Positions 1-5,350 of a stretch of 5,350 nucleotides of DNA are shown here, in pieces. The stretch lies in NCBI GenBank assembly GCA_020846515.1, contig JADLDX010000028.1, forward strand, positions 1-5,350, given 5' to 3'. This stretch comes from Pirellulaceae bacterium. GTDB taxonomy: Bacteria > Planctomycetota > Planctomycetia > Pirellulales > Pirellulaceae. Positions within the stretch are counted from its first letter, which is position 1. Each line of letters begins with the position of its first letter. Position numbers and translations under genes: made by a program. Under the pieces are notes generated by a model. The model had not been told where the DNA came from, did not search any database, and was given only the letters and a program-made list of their open reading frames with translations.

Positions 1-198
1 ATTCCATTCGATTAGACCACGCACGTCCACCAAAACCGCTTTGCCCTCAGCCAAGTACTTCTTGACGGTGTCTAACGAGTCTTTGGTGAACTCCATGGCG
101 TCGGAATCACGCGCGAAGAGTGTTGGCTGTGACAGTAACAATCCACAAGCCATGCAAGCCAGTAGCCCACCGTGCCATCCATGCAGTCGACTGATCAT
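1..198 (-). CDS. Exported rhodanese-like domain protein (partial, 5' end only)
   Basis: The reverse strand is open from an ATG at 198 to the left edge, giving the first 66 residues. Residues 1-29 look like a Sec signal peptide: a hydrophobic stretch (GLLACMACGLLL, 11-22) leads to a likely signal peptidase I site after LFA (27-29). The rest begins a rhodanese fold: residues 39-66 include KKYLAEGKAVLVDVRG, and the 'LVDVR' strand followed by a Glu-Trp matches the CH2A-type start of single-domain rhodanese-like proteins. That family moves sulfane sulfur or binds thiol/redox partners through a loop cysteine, which lies outside this window, so activity cannot be judged. The start is supported by GGGAG at 206-210, seven bases upstream. 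A lipobox-like LLAC (12-15) is too close to the N-terminus to be convincing. The gene is divergent from the haem lipoprotein gene. Fold assignment is fairly sure; function is not. Confidence 0.8.
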   Translation of the reverse strand, partial: MISRLHGWHGGLLACMACGLLLSQPTLFARDSDAMEFTKDSLDTVKKYLAEGKAVLVDVRGLIEWN

Positions 199-216
199 TT
201 TCAAACTCCCGTTTGA
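199..216 (-). promoter_or_regulatory. RBS hairpin of the rhodanese-like gene
   Basis: On the minus strand, TCAAAC (216-211), loop GGGA (210-207) and GTTTGA (206-201) form a perfect 6-bp stem with a four-base loop, two bases before the ATG. The loop is the core of the Shine-Dalgarno. The hairpin could either present the ribosome site or make it less accessible. The sequence shows the pairing; any regulatory effect is inference. Confidence 0.4.
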
Positions 217-273
217 GCTTCGGACTTTAGAACACTCACGTTGAGCGTACATCTACAGATCCAGCCAACCGCC

Positions 274-323
274 AAAGGTTACACAACTTCGGCCAATAAT
301 TTTATATCGGTCAGGTAACCTTT
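274..323. promoter_or_regulatory. Inverted repeat in the divergent promoter region (candidate operator)
   Basis: AAAGGTTAC (274-282) is matched exactly by its reverse complement GTAACCTTT (315-323). Between them lies a second, imperfect dyad, GGCCAATA (291-298) with TATCGGTC (305-312): six Watson-Crick pairs, one G-T pair and one mismatch, with ATTTTA as the centre. The AT-rich centre (295-307) contains TATAAA on the minus strand and TTATAT on the plus strand, either of which could be a -10 element, but no good -35 box sits at normal spacing. Because the site lies between two divergent genes it is better read as a shared control region than as a terminator. No regulator is identified. Confidence 0.4.
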
Positions 324-407
324 TCGATGTCGACGGATCTACTCCCAAGTGCCAACCATTTCAACCCTTAATACGCTCTCTCAGCCCTGCGTACAACGCG
401 GCCAATA
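283..407 (+). repeat. Imperfect direct repeat upstream of the haem lipoprotein gene
   Basis: ACAAC followed by CGGCCAATA occurs at 283-298 (two bases, TT, between the parts) and again at 393-407 (one base, G, between them). The 9-base part is identical. The first copy overlaps the inner dyad of the inverted repeat; the second touches the AGGAAA ribosome site at 407-412. It could be a repeated protein-binding site, or chance. Confidence 0.3.
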
Positions 408-419
408 GGAAACCGAATC

Positions 420-1109
420 ATGTCGATCTATCAGGTCACTAACTCCAATCGCGTGACGAGCGACCAACCAGCGACCCGTACCGGTCAACTGCCTGCAGAT
501 AAACAGCGTTTTAGCAAGCTTTGTTTGGGTCTCGCGCTGACTTGCTGGACGGTGATCGTGGGTTGCCAATCGCGTGCGCCGGCTGGCGCCAGCGGCAAAG
601 CGAGTGGTGATGCGCCGATGATTGTCCGTGATGCTACGCTTAGTGAAGATGAGAAGACGCGGTTATTGTCGGCTAAAGATGCGTTGGTTACGAAACTCAC
701 CGGACGCCTGATGGATGCCATGGCTGCCAGCGGACCGGCAGGGGCCATCGAGGTCTGCCAGCTCGAAGCCAAGCAGATCGCCCTCGATGTCGGCCAGGCA
801 CAAAACGTCAGCATTGGACGAACGGGAGTTCGCTTGCGCAATACCAACAATTTGGCGCCGGCTTGGGCGGAGCAATTCGTGGCCGATAAAGTGGACTCGC
901 CCGTATTCGTCAGGCTCTCCAACCAGCGCGCCGCTGCGCTGCTGCCGATCAAGTTGCAAGCGCAGTGCCTGATGTGCCATGGCCCCAGCGAAGCCATAGC
1001 GCCCGATGTGAAAACGAAGCTAGCCAGCTTGTACCCCAATGACCAGGCAACGGGTTTTGCCGAGGGTGAATTGCGTGGATGGTTTTGGGTTGAATCGGTA
1101 ACCCCGTAA
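420..1109 (+). CDS. Tll0287-like (DUF3365) haem-binding lipoprotein, one CxxCH
   Basis: This 229-residue protein matches the Tll0287-like/DUF3365 pattern, a PAS-like periplasmic domain that binds one c-type haem and is found alone or as a sensor module. Visible family features are AIEVCQLEA (109-117), IGRTGVRLRNTNN (132-144), PIKLQAQCLMCHG (176-188) with the haem-attachment motif C183-x-x-C186-H187, and a closing YPNDQATGF...GELRGWFWVE block. The N-terminus has a long polar region, a hydrophobic segment (about 34-47) and a lipobox IVGC ending at C49, so the mature protein should be a lipid-anchored envelope protein. The length is normal for a stand-alone domain, and no kinase or methyl-accepting part follows. 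The ATG at 420 is supported by AGGAAA at 407-412, seven bases upstream. A later start would remove part of the export signal. Likely role: redox or small-ligand sensing or electron transfer; the exact job is unknown. It is probably transcribed alone, since the next gene has its own promoter candidate. Confidence 0.87.
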   Translation: MSIYQVTNSNRVTSDQPATRTGQLPADKQRFSKLCLGLALTCWTVIVGCQSRAPAGASGKASGDAPMIVRDATLSEDEKTRLLSAKDALVTKLTGRLMDAMAASGPAGAIEVCQLEAKQIALDVGQAQNVSIGRTGVRLRNTNNLAPAWAEQFVADKVDSPVFVRLSNQRAAALLPIKLQAQCLMCHGPSEAIAPDVKTKLASLYPNDQATGFAEGELRGWFWVESVTP

Positions 1110-1154
1110 TCCTGTAACCGCAAGCTCATAGGGTAGTGGCGAGCATCGTCGTTT

Positions 1155-1178
1155 AATGAGTACATCCCGCTCATTTTT
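1155..1178 (+). terminator. Weak terminator-like hairpin after the haem lipoprotein gene
   Basis: AATGAG (1155-1160) pairs with CTCATT (1170-1175) across a nine-base loop, and the right arm runs into a T5 tract (1174-1178). The stem has only two G-C pairs, so it would be a weak intrinsic terminator. Its place 46 bases after the stop codon fits. The pairing is seen; the function is inferred. Confidence 0.35.
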
Positions 1179-1187
1179 CTCCTGGGC

Positions 1188-1229
1188 ATGACACGCCTTG
1201 CTGTCGGTTCGGTATAAATGCGTACCGAA
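1188..1229 (+). promoter_or_regulatory. Candidate sigma70-type promoter of the sulfatase gene, with dyad over the -10
   Basis: ATGACA (1188-1193, five of six to TTGACA) and TATAAA (1213-1218, five of six to TATAAT) are separated by 19 bases, which is longer than ideal. A perfect 7-bp inverted repeat, TTCGGTA (1208-1214) and TACCGAA (1223-1229), with an eight-base spacer, covers the -10 box and the expected transcription start. That arrangement would suit a repressor site. A start near 1225 would leave about 44 untranslated bases before the ATG at 1269. Planctomycete promoter consensus is not well defined, so confidence is limited. Confidence 0.4.
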
Positions 1230-1268
1230 GACGTATGCAGGCATTCACCAGGCGAGGCACCCCTAACG

Positions 1269-2858
1269 ATGTACCTAAACCCAGAGCGAATAACCAAGAT
1301 TTCGGTCACCCTGGCCCTCTACCTGATGATGGCAGGCGTGGCCTGGTCGCAAAACCGCCAACCAAATGTTGTGTTGATTCTGGCCGACGATTTGGGCTGG
1401 AACGATACAACGCTAAATGGTTCGACCAAGCTATACGAGACCCCCAATATCGCAAGGTTGGCCAGTCGCGGCATGTACTTTACGCGGGCGCATTCGGCCA
1501 GCCCACTCTGCTCGCCGACGCGCGCCAGCATCTTGACGGGGCTCAGCCCAGCTAAGACCGGTATCACATCTCCTAATTGCCACTTGCCACAAGTCGTCTT
1601 AACGCCGAAGCTCGCCGAGCGTGCCGCGCCCAATAGCCCGACCGTGATGCCTGCCCCCGTGACCCGTCTGGCGACTACTTATCAGACGTTGCCTAAGTCG
1701 CTCAAGGCGGCTGGCTACGCTACCGGACATTTTGGTAAATGGCACTTGGGCCATCCACCTTACTCAGCGCTTGAGCATGGTTTTGATGTCGATATCCCGC
1801 ATTGGCCAGGACCAGGACCCGCTGGCAGCTTTGTCGCGCCCTGGAAGTTCCCTGACTTCGACCCTGACACTCCCGACCAGCACATCGAAGATCGTATGGC
1901 CAAGGAAGCTGTCGCCTTCATGGAGGCACATCGCAATGAGCCATTCTATCTGAACTACTGGATGTTCAGTGTCCATGCTCCCTTTAATGCCAAGAGCGAC
2001 TTGATCGACAAGTATCGTCAAAAGATAAACGGCACCATGGACAAGAACGATCCACAACGTTGTCCGACTTATGCCGCCATGATTGAGAGTATGGATGATG
2101 CGGTGGGTACCTTGCTGGACACCCTTGATCGATTGGGCCTAGCCGACAATACGATCATCGTCTTTACCTCCGACAACGGCGGCAACATGTACAGCCCGGT
2201 CGATAACACGACGCCTACCAGCAACGCTCCGCTGCGCGGTGGCAAGGCGACCATGTATGAAGGCGGTACTCGAGTGCCGTTGGTCGTTAGTTGGCCAGGC
2301 CATGTGAAACCGAATACGCGTAGCGACGCTCTGGTTAATAGCTGTGACTTCTATCCTACACTGTTGGAAATGTTGGCGATTAAGCCGGAGAGTGGTCAAC
2401 GCTTTGATGGCCAGAGTTTTACGCCAGCCCTGAATGGCCAGCCGCTGGAGCGAGAGTCCATTCTGACCTACTTCCCTCATGCGCCGCCGGTACCACAGTG
2501 GCTGCCACCTTCGGTATCGTTGCATCGCGGCGACTATAAACTGATTCGCTTGTTTCATGCCGGCCCCGGTGGGGCACACCGCTGGAAGTTGTTTAACCTG
2601 CGGGACGATATCGGTGAACAAGTCGATCTGGCTGATAAACATCCTGAGATGGTGCAAGAGATGGATGCGGCGATCGAGGCTTATTTGAAGGAGAGCGCTG
2701 CCGTTGTGCCCATCGCCAATCCAGCGTTTGACCCCAGCAAGTATGATCCGGCACAAGAAGGCCAACCCGGTCCAGGCCACTTCGGCAGTAAAGTTCCGAA
2801 ATCTAAACCAGCCAATAGGCCTGGTAATAGACCGCCAAAAAAAACGCCGGCTCAATGA
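1269..2858 (+). CDS. Secreted sulfatase (formylglycine-dependent, S1/arylsulfatase A-like family)
   Basis: The 529-residue product hydrolyses sulfate esters, by family knowledge. A Sec signal peptide (1-27, ending AWS before Q28) sends it out of the cytoplasm. The catalytic core then follows in the usual order: metal-binding D40-D41; signature I C81-S-P-T-R85, where C81 would be oxidised to formylglycine; signature [11 protein letters not shown] (153-161) with K157 and H159; H236 in a VHAPF segment; the Ca-binding D302-N303 pair in SDNGG; and K326 in [16 protein letters not shown]. All expected catalytic residues are present and the length is typical. The last ~25 residues form a Pro/Lys/Arg-rich tail outside the fold. 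The substrate cannot be read from the sequence; a sulfated polysaccharide is a reasonable guess for a planctomycete. No formylglycine-generating enzyme is encoded here, so maturation must rely on a gene elsewhere. An in-frame ATG lies 51 bases upstream (1218), but it overlaps the promoter candidate, lacks a ribosome site and would add a charged leader; the ATG at 1269 has GAGG at 1254-1257 and starts a clean signal peptide. Confidence 0.95.
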   Translation: MYLNPERITKISVTLALYLMMAGVAWSQNRQPNVVLILADDLGWNDTTLNGSTKLYETPNIARLASRGMYFTRAHSASPLCSPTRASILTGLSPAKTGITSPNCHLPQVVLTPKLAERAAPNSPTVMPAPVTRLATTYQTLPKSLKAAGYATGHFGKWHLGHPPYSALEHGFDVDIPHWPGPGPAGSFVAPWKFPDFDPDTPDQHIEDRMAKEAVAFMEAHRNEPFYLNYWMFSVHAPFNAKSDLIDKYRQKINGTMDKNDPQRCPTYAAMIESMDDAVGTLLDTLDRLGLADNTIIVFTSDNGGNMYSPVDNTTPTSNAPLRGGKATMYEGGTRVPLVVSWPGHVKPNTRSDALVNSCDFYPTLLEMLAIKPESGQRFDGQSFTPALNGQPLERESILTYFPHAPPVPQWLPPSVSLHRGDYKLIRLFHAGPGGAHRWKLFNLRDDIGEQVDLADKHPEMVQEMDAAIEAYLKESAAVVPIANPAFDPSKYDPAQEGQPGPGHFGSKVPKSKPANRPGNRPPKKTPAQ

Positions 2859-2895
2859 TACCCTAGGTATGCGAGCGCAGACGCGCGCCACTCGT

Positions 2896-2917
2896 GGCCA
2901 TGCAATTGTTTATGGCC
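2896..2917. repeat. Short inverted repeat after the sulfatase gene
   Basis: GGCCAT (2896-2901) and ATGGCC (2912-2917) are perfect inverted arms around a ten-base spacer. It is the first of several dyads between the two convergent transcription units. No T-tract follows, so a terminator role is uncertain. Confidence 0.3.
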
Positions 2918-2953
2918 GTTGTGCAACGCGGTGGAGAGTCACCGGAAACGCGT

Positions 2954-2973
2954 CCACCGTCTGACGACGGTGG
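2954..2973. terminator. GC-rich hairpin between convergent genes, possible bidirectional terminator
   Basis: CCACCGTC (2954-2961) and GACGGTGG (2966-2973) form a perfect 8-bp stem with six G-C pairs and a TGAC loop. It lies 95 bases after the sulfatase stop and about 50 bases beyond the stop of the opposing operon, so it could end either transcript. There is no U-run on either side, so it is not a classical intrinsic terminator. Confidence 0.5.
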
Positions 2974-3018
2974 CTACGGTTTCGACGGCAACTACAGTGG
3001 GTTGGGCGCGGTGGGTGT

Positions 3019-3041
3019 TACCTAGGGCACCGACCTAGGTA
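3019..3041. terminator. CCTAGG hairpin over the stop codon of the minus-strand operon
   Basis: TACCTAGG (3019-3026) and CCTAGGTA (3034-3041) are perfect 8-bp arms around a seven-base loop. The stop codon (TAG, 3024-3022 on the minus strand) lies inside the arm that is transcribed second. No T-tract follows in either direction. It could stabilise the mRNA 3' end or help termination; the role is inferred. Confidence 0.4.
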
Positions 3042-3936
3042 TATCCACGTCATTGAGTGCTTGGCGCTGCTGAGCTTGACTGAGCTGGGCGTCGCGCTGG
3101 CGCAGCGCTTTCTCTTCGGCGATACGCGCCTTCAACTGAGGATCGCTCAAGGCTGCTGCACCTGGTATCAGCCGCCCAAGATTTTGGGCTGGCAAGGTCA
3201 GCGGCTTCATCACGCCACCTGCCACGTTATGCATAGCGTCGGCCATGGTCTTGGTCCCATCACGCATGTGCGCCAAAGCACCGCTGGTCTTTTTCCAACC
3301 AGCAGTCACTACACCCACTCCCATGGCATTGCCGACGCGTTGGTTCAAGGGTCGACCATTGCGGTAGCTGACTACCGGATCGCCGACATGGGGAAACGTC
3401 ACGATAACGGTATGATCACCAAAGTCGTATTCGATCGACCGCGATTTGTAATGCACCGTTGGCGAGCCGGGTAACATCTGAACAGGCAGATAAACCTGCT
3501 GGCCGTCGCGCGGATTTTTGGCAACGATAATCGAAGGGCCACCCGGTAAATCGGGACCTCGAAATGATCGATCGCCTGTGTAGTAGTAACGATGCACAAT
3601 CAAAGACGGGGCAATCTCTACCTGCTGATTACCCTGTTCATCAATACGAATGTCGACCGCCGGATTGCCCCGCGCATCACGTCGTGGATCGATGACTTCG
3701 ATCTCCATCACCGGCGACACTCGGGCTCGTTGCTCCTGAGCTGCCAGCGGCGTGAGCAACCAATCGCCGAGCATTCCCTGGCCGAGCATCATGACGCTCA
3801 GCAGTACTAGATGCAGGCCAGTCCGTTTTGACTGGGATAGTCTAGAAACTGGCTGCATGGAAACTGCCTGGTTGGTATCAGACGGCATCTGATCAGCTTG
3901 CACTTGGTCGGGCGGCGTGTGAGTAATATTCGTCAT
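3022..3936 (-). CDS. Exported protein of unknown function, last gene of the operon
   Basis: I do not recognise this 304-residue protein. A polar N-terminal region (1-39) precedes a hydrophobic segment (about 40-61), and LAA before Q67 is a plausible signal peptidase I site; if uncut, the segment would be a membrane anchor. The mature part (67-210) looks beta-rich, with alternating hydrophobic strands such as MEIEVIDPRRD (77-87), SIIVAKNPRDGQQVYLPV (135-152) and SIEYDFGDHTVIVTFPHVGDPVVSYRNG (167-194). A Gly/Ala/Met-rich region follows, and the C-terminus (about 266-297) is a Gln/Ala/Arg-rich helix likely to form a coiled coil. No cysteines or named catalytic motif are seen. The ATG at 3936 lies ten bases after the preceding stop, with GGAAA in the gap at rather short spacing. 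A GTG at 3957, overlapping the preceding gene by 11 bases, would add seven residues. An ATG at 3858 would give a more ordinary signal-peptide length. Confidence 0.75.
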   Translation of the reverse strand: MTNITHTPPDQVQADQMPSDTNQAVSMQPVSRLSQSKRTGLHLVLLSVMMLGQGMLGDWLLTPLAAQEQRARVSPVMEIEVIDPRRDARGNPAVDIRIDEQGNQQVEIAPSLIVHRYYYTGDRSFRGPDLPGGPSIIVAKNPRDGQQVYLPVQMLPGSPTVHYKSRSIEYDFGDHTVIVTFPHVGDPVVSYRNGRPLNQRVGNAMGVGVVTAGWKKTSGALAHMRDGTKTMADAMHNVAGGVMKPLTLPAQNLGRLIPGAAALSDPQLKARIAEEKALRQRDAQLSQAQQRQALNDVDIPRSVP

Positions 3937-3946
3937 AAGGTTTCCG

Positions 3947-5053
3947 TTAGGGCTCACGCTGCCAAGGCAGAACGACTCCGCGACCGTTGCCGGTCAAAGG
4001 ATCCAGGCGAATATAGAACTCGATCTCGGCTTGATCGATGAAGTTGAAGTGGTTGGCGATCATGGGATCGAAACCACGACGCGTGAGATAATAGGGGGCT
4101 TCGCGTTCCACCCAAAACTCATCAATCGACACGTGGGCGATGGCCAGCTTGCCAGCCTGATCGGCTGAGTAGGGCGTGAGTCCTGCGGGACTGATCGCTT
4201 CACCAACGGCCCGCGAAGAACGCAGGAGCCGAAAGTTAACTTGGAATGCGTTGCGTTTGATTTGCAACTCCAAGTTTCTGGCCTGATCGGCTCGACGTGA
4301 AGTTGGATTTTGATCGGCCCGCAAGCTCAAGTGCCACAGTCCGTTGGTTTCGACTAACAAAGCTATATCGCTGATCTCACAATGCATCATGACTAGTTCG
4401 CGTTGGGCCAGTAGCAGTAGCTTGGCTTTGGGCATCGAAGCCGCGGTGATTGCCGCTTGAGCCTCCTCGCGTTTGACCAGTTCGTCAAGCAACTGACGAT
4501 CAGTTATCTGAGGCACTGGCATCTGGCCCAAAGGCAGCGGACTAGCCAGACCTGGTCTGGATACACTGGCCATGTCGTCCAAGGATCTATCCGGGCTGTA
4601 GGCAGCGGGTGTTGGCAGTAGTTCACGGATGGCGGCGATGGCGCGCTCGACATTTTCAGGTTGCATGATTGCGATGGCCGGCTGACTGCGGACGACTACC
4701 GACGGTGAGCGGGCACCGTGTTGGTAGTCCGCTGGTGGCAGACTGCACAGCGGTTTGACGCGCTGGATGCCGCGTCGCACCAGTGTGCGATCGTCACCGC
4801 TGAGCCAACTCCATGACGGCACACTGGCGACCAGCCAAGCCGAGGCGGCGGCGATAAAGCTGCGCCGGCGAGGCCCAGCTTGATCGCTACTTGCCTGCGT
4901 GTCGCGCGCATAGCCCTGTTGAGCCGGTTGAGCCTGCTGAGCCGGCTGGCCCAGTGGACTCAGTGAGCCCAGTGGACTCAGTGAGCCCGGTGGACTCAGT
5001 TGGCTTTGTGGCTGCTGCTGGCTCATGGCTTTGAAGGGGTTGGTGTGGTTCAT
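3947..5053 (-). CDS. Unknown protein with repeat-rich leader and twin-arginine-like signal
   Basis: This 368-residue protein is not recognised. Residues 1-60 are low complexity: three SP(P/L)G-type units (18-35), then QPAQQAQPAQQ (36-46). Next comes PRRRSFIAAASAWLVAS (61-77), which resembles a Tat motif (R-R-x-F-I) followed by a short hydrophobic stretch; it could also be a membrane anchor with a cytoplasmic leader. Residues 87-185 are Pro-rich and probably flexible, and 185-220 is a predicted helix (TDRQLLDELVKREEAQ). The C-terminal part (about 220-368) looks like a folded, beta-rich domain, with LWHLSLRAD (239-247), LELQIKRNAFQVNFRLL (261-277), an EFWVEREAPYYLTRRG segment and EIEFYIRLDPLTGNGRG near the end. 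Its ATG overlaps the previous stop codon by four bases (ATGA), and only a distant GGGA lies upstream, so translation is probably coupled. Two genes in this operon carry export-type signals, which suggests an envelope complex; this is inference. Confidence 0.75.
   Translation of the reverse strand: MNHTNPFKAMSQQQPQSQLSPPGSLSPLGSLSPLGQPAQQAQPAQQGYARDTQASSDQAGPRRRSFIAAASAWLVASVPSWSWLSGDDRTLVRRGIQRVKPLCSLPPADYQHGARSPSVVVRSQPAIAIMQPENVERAIAAIRELLPTPAAYSPDRSLDDMASVSRPGLASPLPLGQMPVPQITDRQLLDELVKREEAQAAITAASMPKAKLLLLAQRELVMMHCEISDIALLVETNGLWHLSLRADQNPTSRRADQARNLELQIKRNAFQVNFRLLRSSRAVGEAISPAGLTPYSADQAGKLAIAHVSIDEFWVEREAPYYLTRRGFDPMIANHFNFIDQAEIEFYIRLDPLTGNGRGVVLPWQREP
4916..4948 (-). repeat. Degenerate QPAQQ-coding repeat
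   Basis: Two units coding QPAQQ separated by an alanine, again with an 18-base period, directly follow the SPLGSL repeats in the same reading frame. The units differ at synonymous positions, so they look older than the neighbouring array or maintained at the protein level. Confidence 0.5.
4949..5002 (-). repeat. Three-copy 18-bp tandem repeat inside the coding region
   Basis: On the plus strand GCCCAGTGGACTCAGTGA occurs at 4949-4966 and, identically, at 4967-4984. A third copy at 4985-5002 differs at three positions. The period is a multiple of three and codes for a six-residue Ser-Pro-Leu-Gly-Ser-Leu-type unit, so copy-number change would lengthen or shorten the leader without a frameshift. 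Confidence 0.85.
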
Positions 5054-5350
5054 TTAATGCGTTTCGTTTCCCAACTGTTTGAGCCCTGCGACGGCGGTGG
5101 CGTAGGCAGTTGCAAGCCGGGGGCTACTCGGGTGGGCGAGGGCATAGGTGTATCGCCAGTTGGCAGTTGTTCGTAGTTGGTGCCAGGCCGATGAGGCAAG
5201 TAGCTTGCACCCTCGGCCGATGAAGCGGGGATATAGCCTGGCGGAGTGTAGCCAGATTCTGGATTAAAGCCTTCGCGCATCGCACTGACTTCAATATCCA
5301 TGCCAGGCCCACGATAGCCGTTGGGATGTACCGACGGAATGGTTTCCTGC
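5050..5350 (-). CDS. C-terminal part of an unknown proline-rich protein (partial)
   Basis: The frame is open from the right edge to TGA at 5052-5050, giving 99 residues. An ATG at 5301 would make an 83-residue protein, but the frame continues upstream without a stop (QETIPSVHPNGYRGPG before that methionine) and no ribosome site precedes 5301, so this is more likely the tail of a longer protein starting outside the window. The visible part is hydrophilic and rich in Pro, Gly, Ser and Tyr (for example GYTPPGYIPASS and QLPTPPPSQ), lacks a membrane segment and looks disordered, as in linker or surface-exposed tails. Its stop overlaps the next start as ATGA, placing it in the same operon. The family cannot be named from this piece. 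Confidence 0.65.
   Translation of the reverse strand, partial: QETIPSVHPNGYRGPGMDIEVSAMREGFNPESGYTPPGYIPASSAEGASYLPHRPGTNYEQLPTGDTPMPSPTRVAPGLQLPTPPPSQGSNSWETKRIK

Noticed and set aside
41..244. Plus-strand open frame of 67 codons at the left edge
   Set aside because: It is the antisense of the signal peptide and start of the rhodanese-like gene, whose reading frame, ribosome site and motif are coherent.
1218..1268. Upstream ATG that would extend the sulfatase by 17 residues
   Set aside because: The ATG overlaps the candidate -10 box, has no ribosome site and puts charged residues ahead of a complete signal peptide.
485..1309. Long minus-strand open frame (274 codons) opposite the haem lipoprotein gene
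   Set aside because: It lies antisense to a gene with clear family motifs, crosses that gene's 3' end and the intergenic promoter, and its product shows no domain pattern.
2139..2891. Minus-strand open frame of 250 codons opposite the sulfatase 3' half
   Set aside because: The plus strand here carries conserved sulfatase motifs (SDNGG, LRGGK); the antisense product is Arg/Ile-rich without domains and has no supported start.
3061..3474. Plus-strand open frame of 137 codons
   Set aside because: It overlaps the minus-strand operon gene, which has an export signal and tight spacing to its neighbour; this frame's product is His-rich with no recognisable domain.
5124..5312. Minus-strand frame of 62 codons at the right edge
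   Set aside because: It overlaps the operon gene in another frame and lacks the ATGA coupling to the next gene.

Overview
The window reads like planctomycete DNA, most probably of the Pirellulaceae type. This is an inference from an exported formylglycine-type sulfatase, a Tll0287-like (DUF3365) haem lipoprotein, many proteins with long N-terminal regions before the export signal, Pro/Gln-rich unknown proteins and a moderately GC-rich composition. No rRNA, tRNA, CRISPR array, transposase or phage gene was seen.

Layout from left to right. (1) Positions 1-198, minus strand: the 5' part of a gene for an exported rhodanese-like protein, cut by the window edge. (2) Positions 199-419: a divergent intergenic region with a 9-bp inverted repeat around an AT-rich core, an imperfect direct repeat, and a small hairpin that places the rhodanese gene's Shine-Dalgarno in its loop. 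(3) Positions 420-1109, plus strand: a lipoprotein with a Tll0287-like haem domain and one CxxCH motif. (4) Positions 1110-1268: a spacer with a weak terminator-like hairpin followed by a candidate promoter whose -10 box is overlapped by an inverted repeat. (5) Positions 1269-2858, plus strand: a complete secreted sulfatase. (6) Positions 2859-3021: a convergent intergenic region rich in hairpins. (7) Positions 3022-5350, minus strand: three tightly packed genes (two complete, one cut by the right edge) that look like one translationally coupled operon of envelope or exported proteins I do not recognise.

Functionally, the left half is a set of exported redox/sulfur proteins (rhodanese-like, haem-binding, sulfatase). 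Whether they cooperate is not shown by the sequence. The sulfatase has every core active-site motif and should hydrolyse sulfate esters, probably on sulfated polysaccharides. The right-hand operon is the least explained part: one protein has a twin-arginine-like motif placed behind a repeat-built low-complexity leader, one has an export signal and a Gln/Ala-rich C-terminal helix, and the third ends in a proline-rich tail. None carries a catalytic motif I can name. No clearly new system is demonstrated; this operon and the structured intergenic regions are the parts that deserve follow-up.
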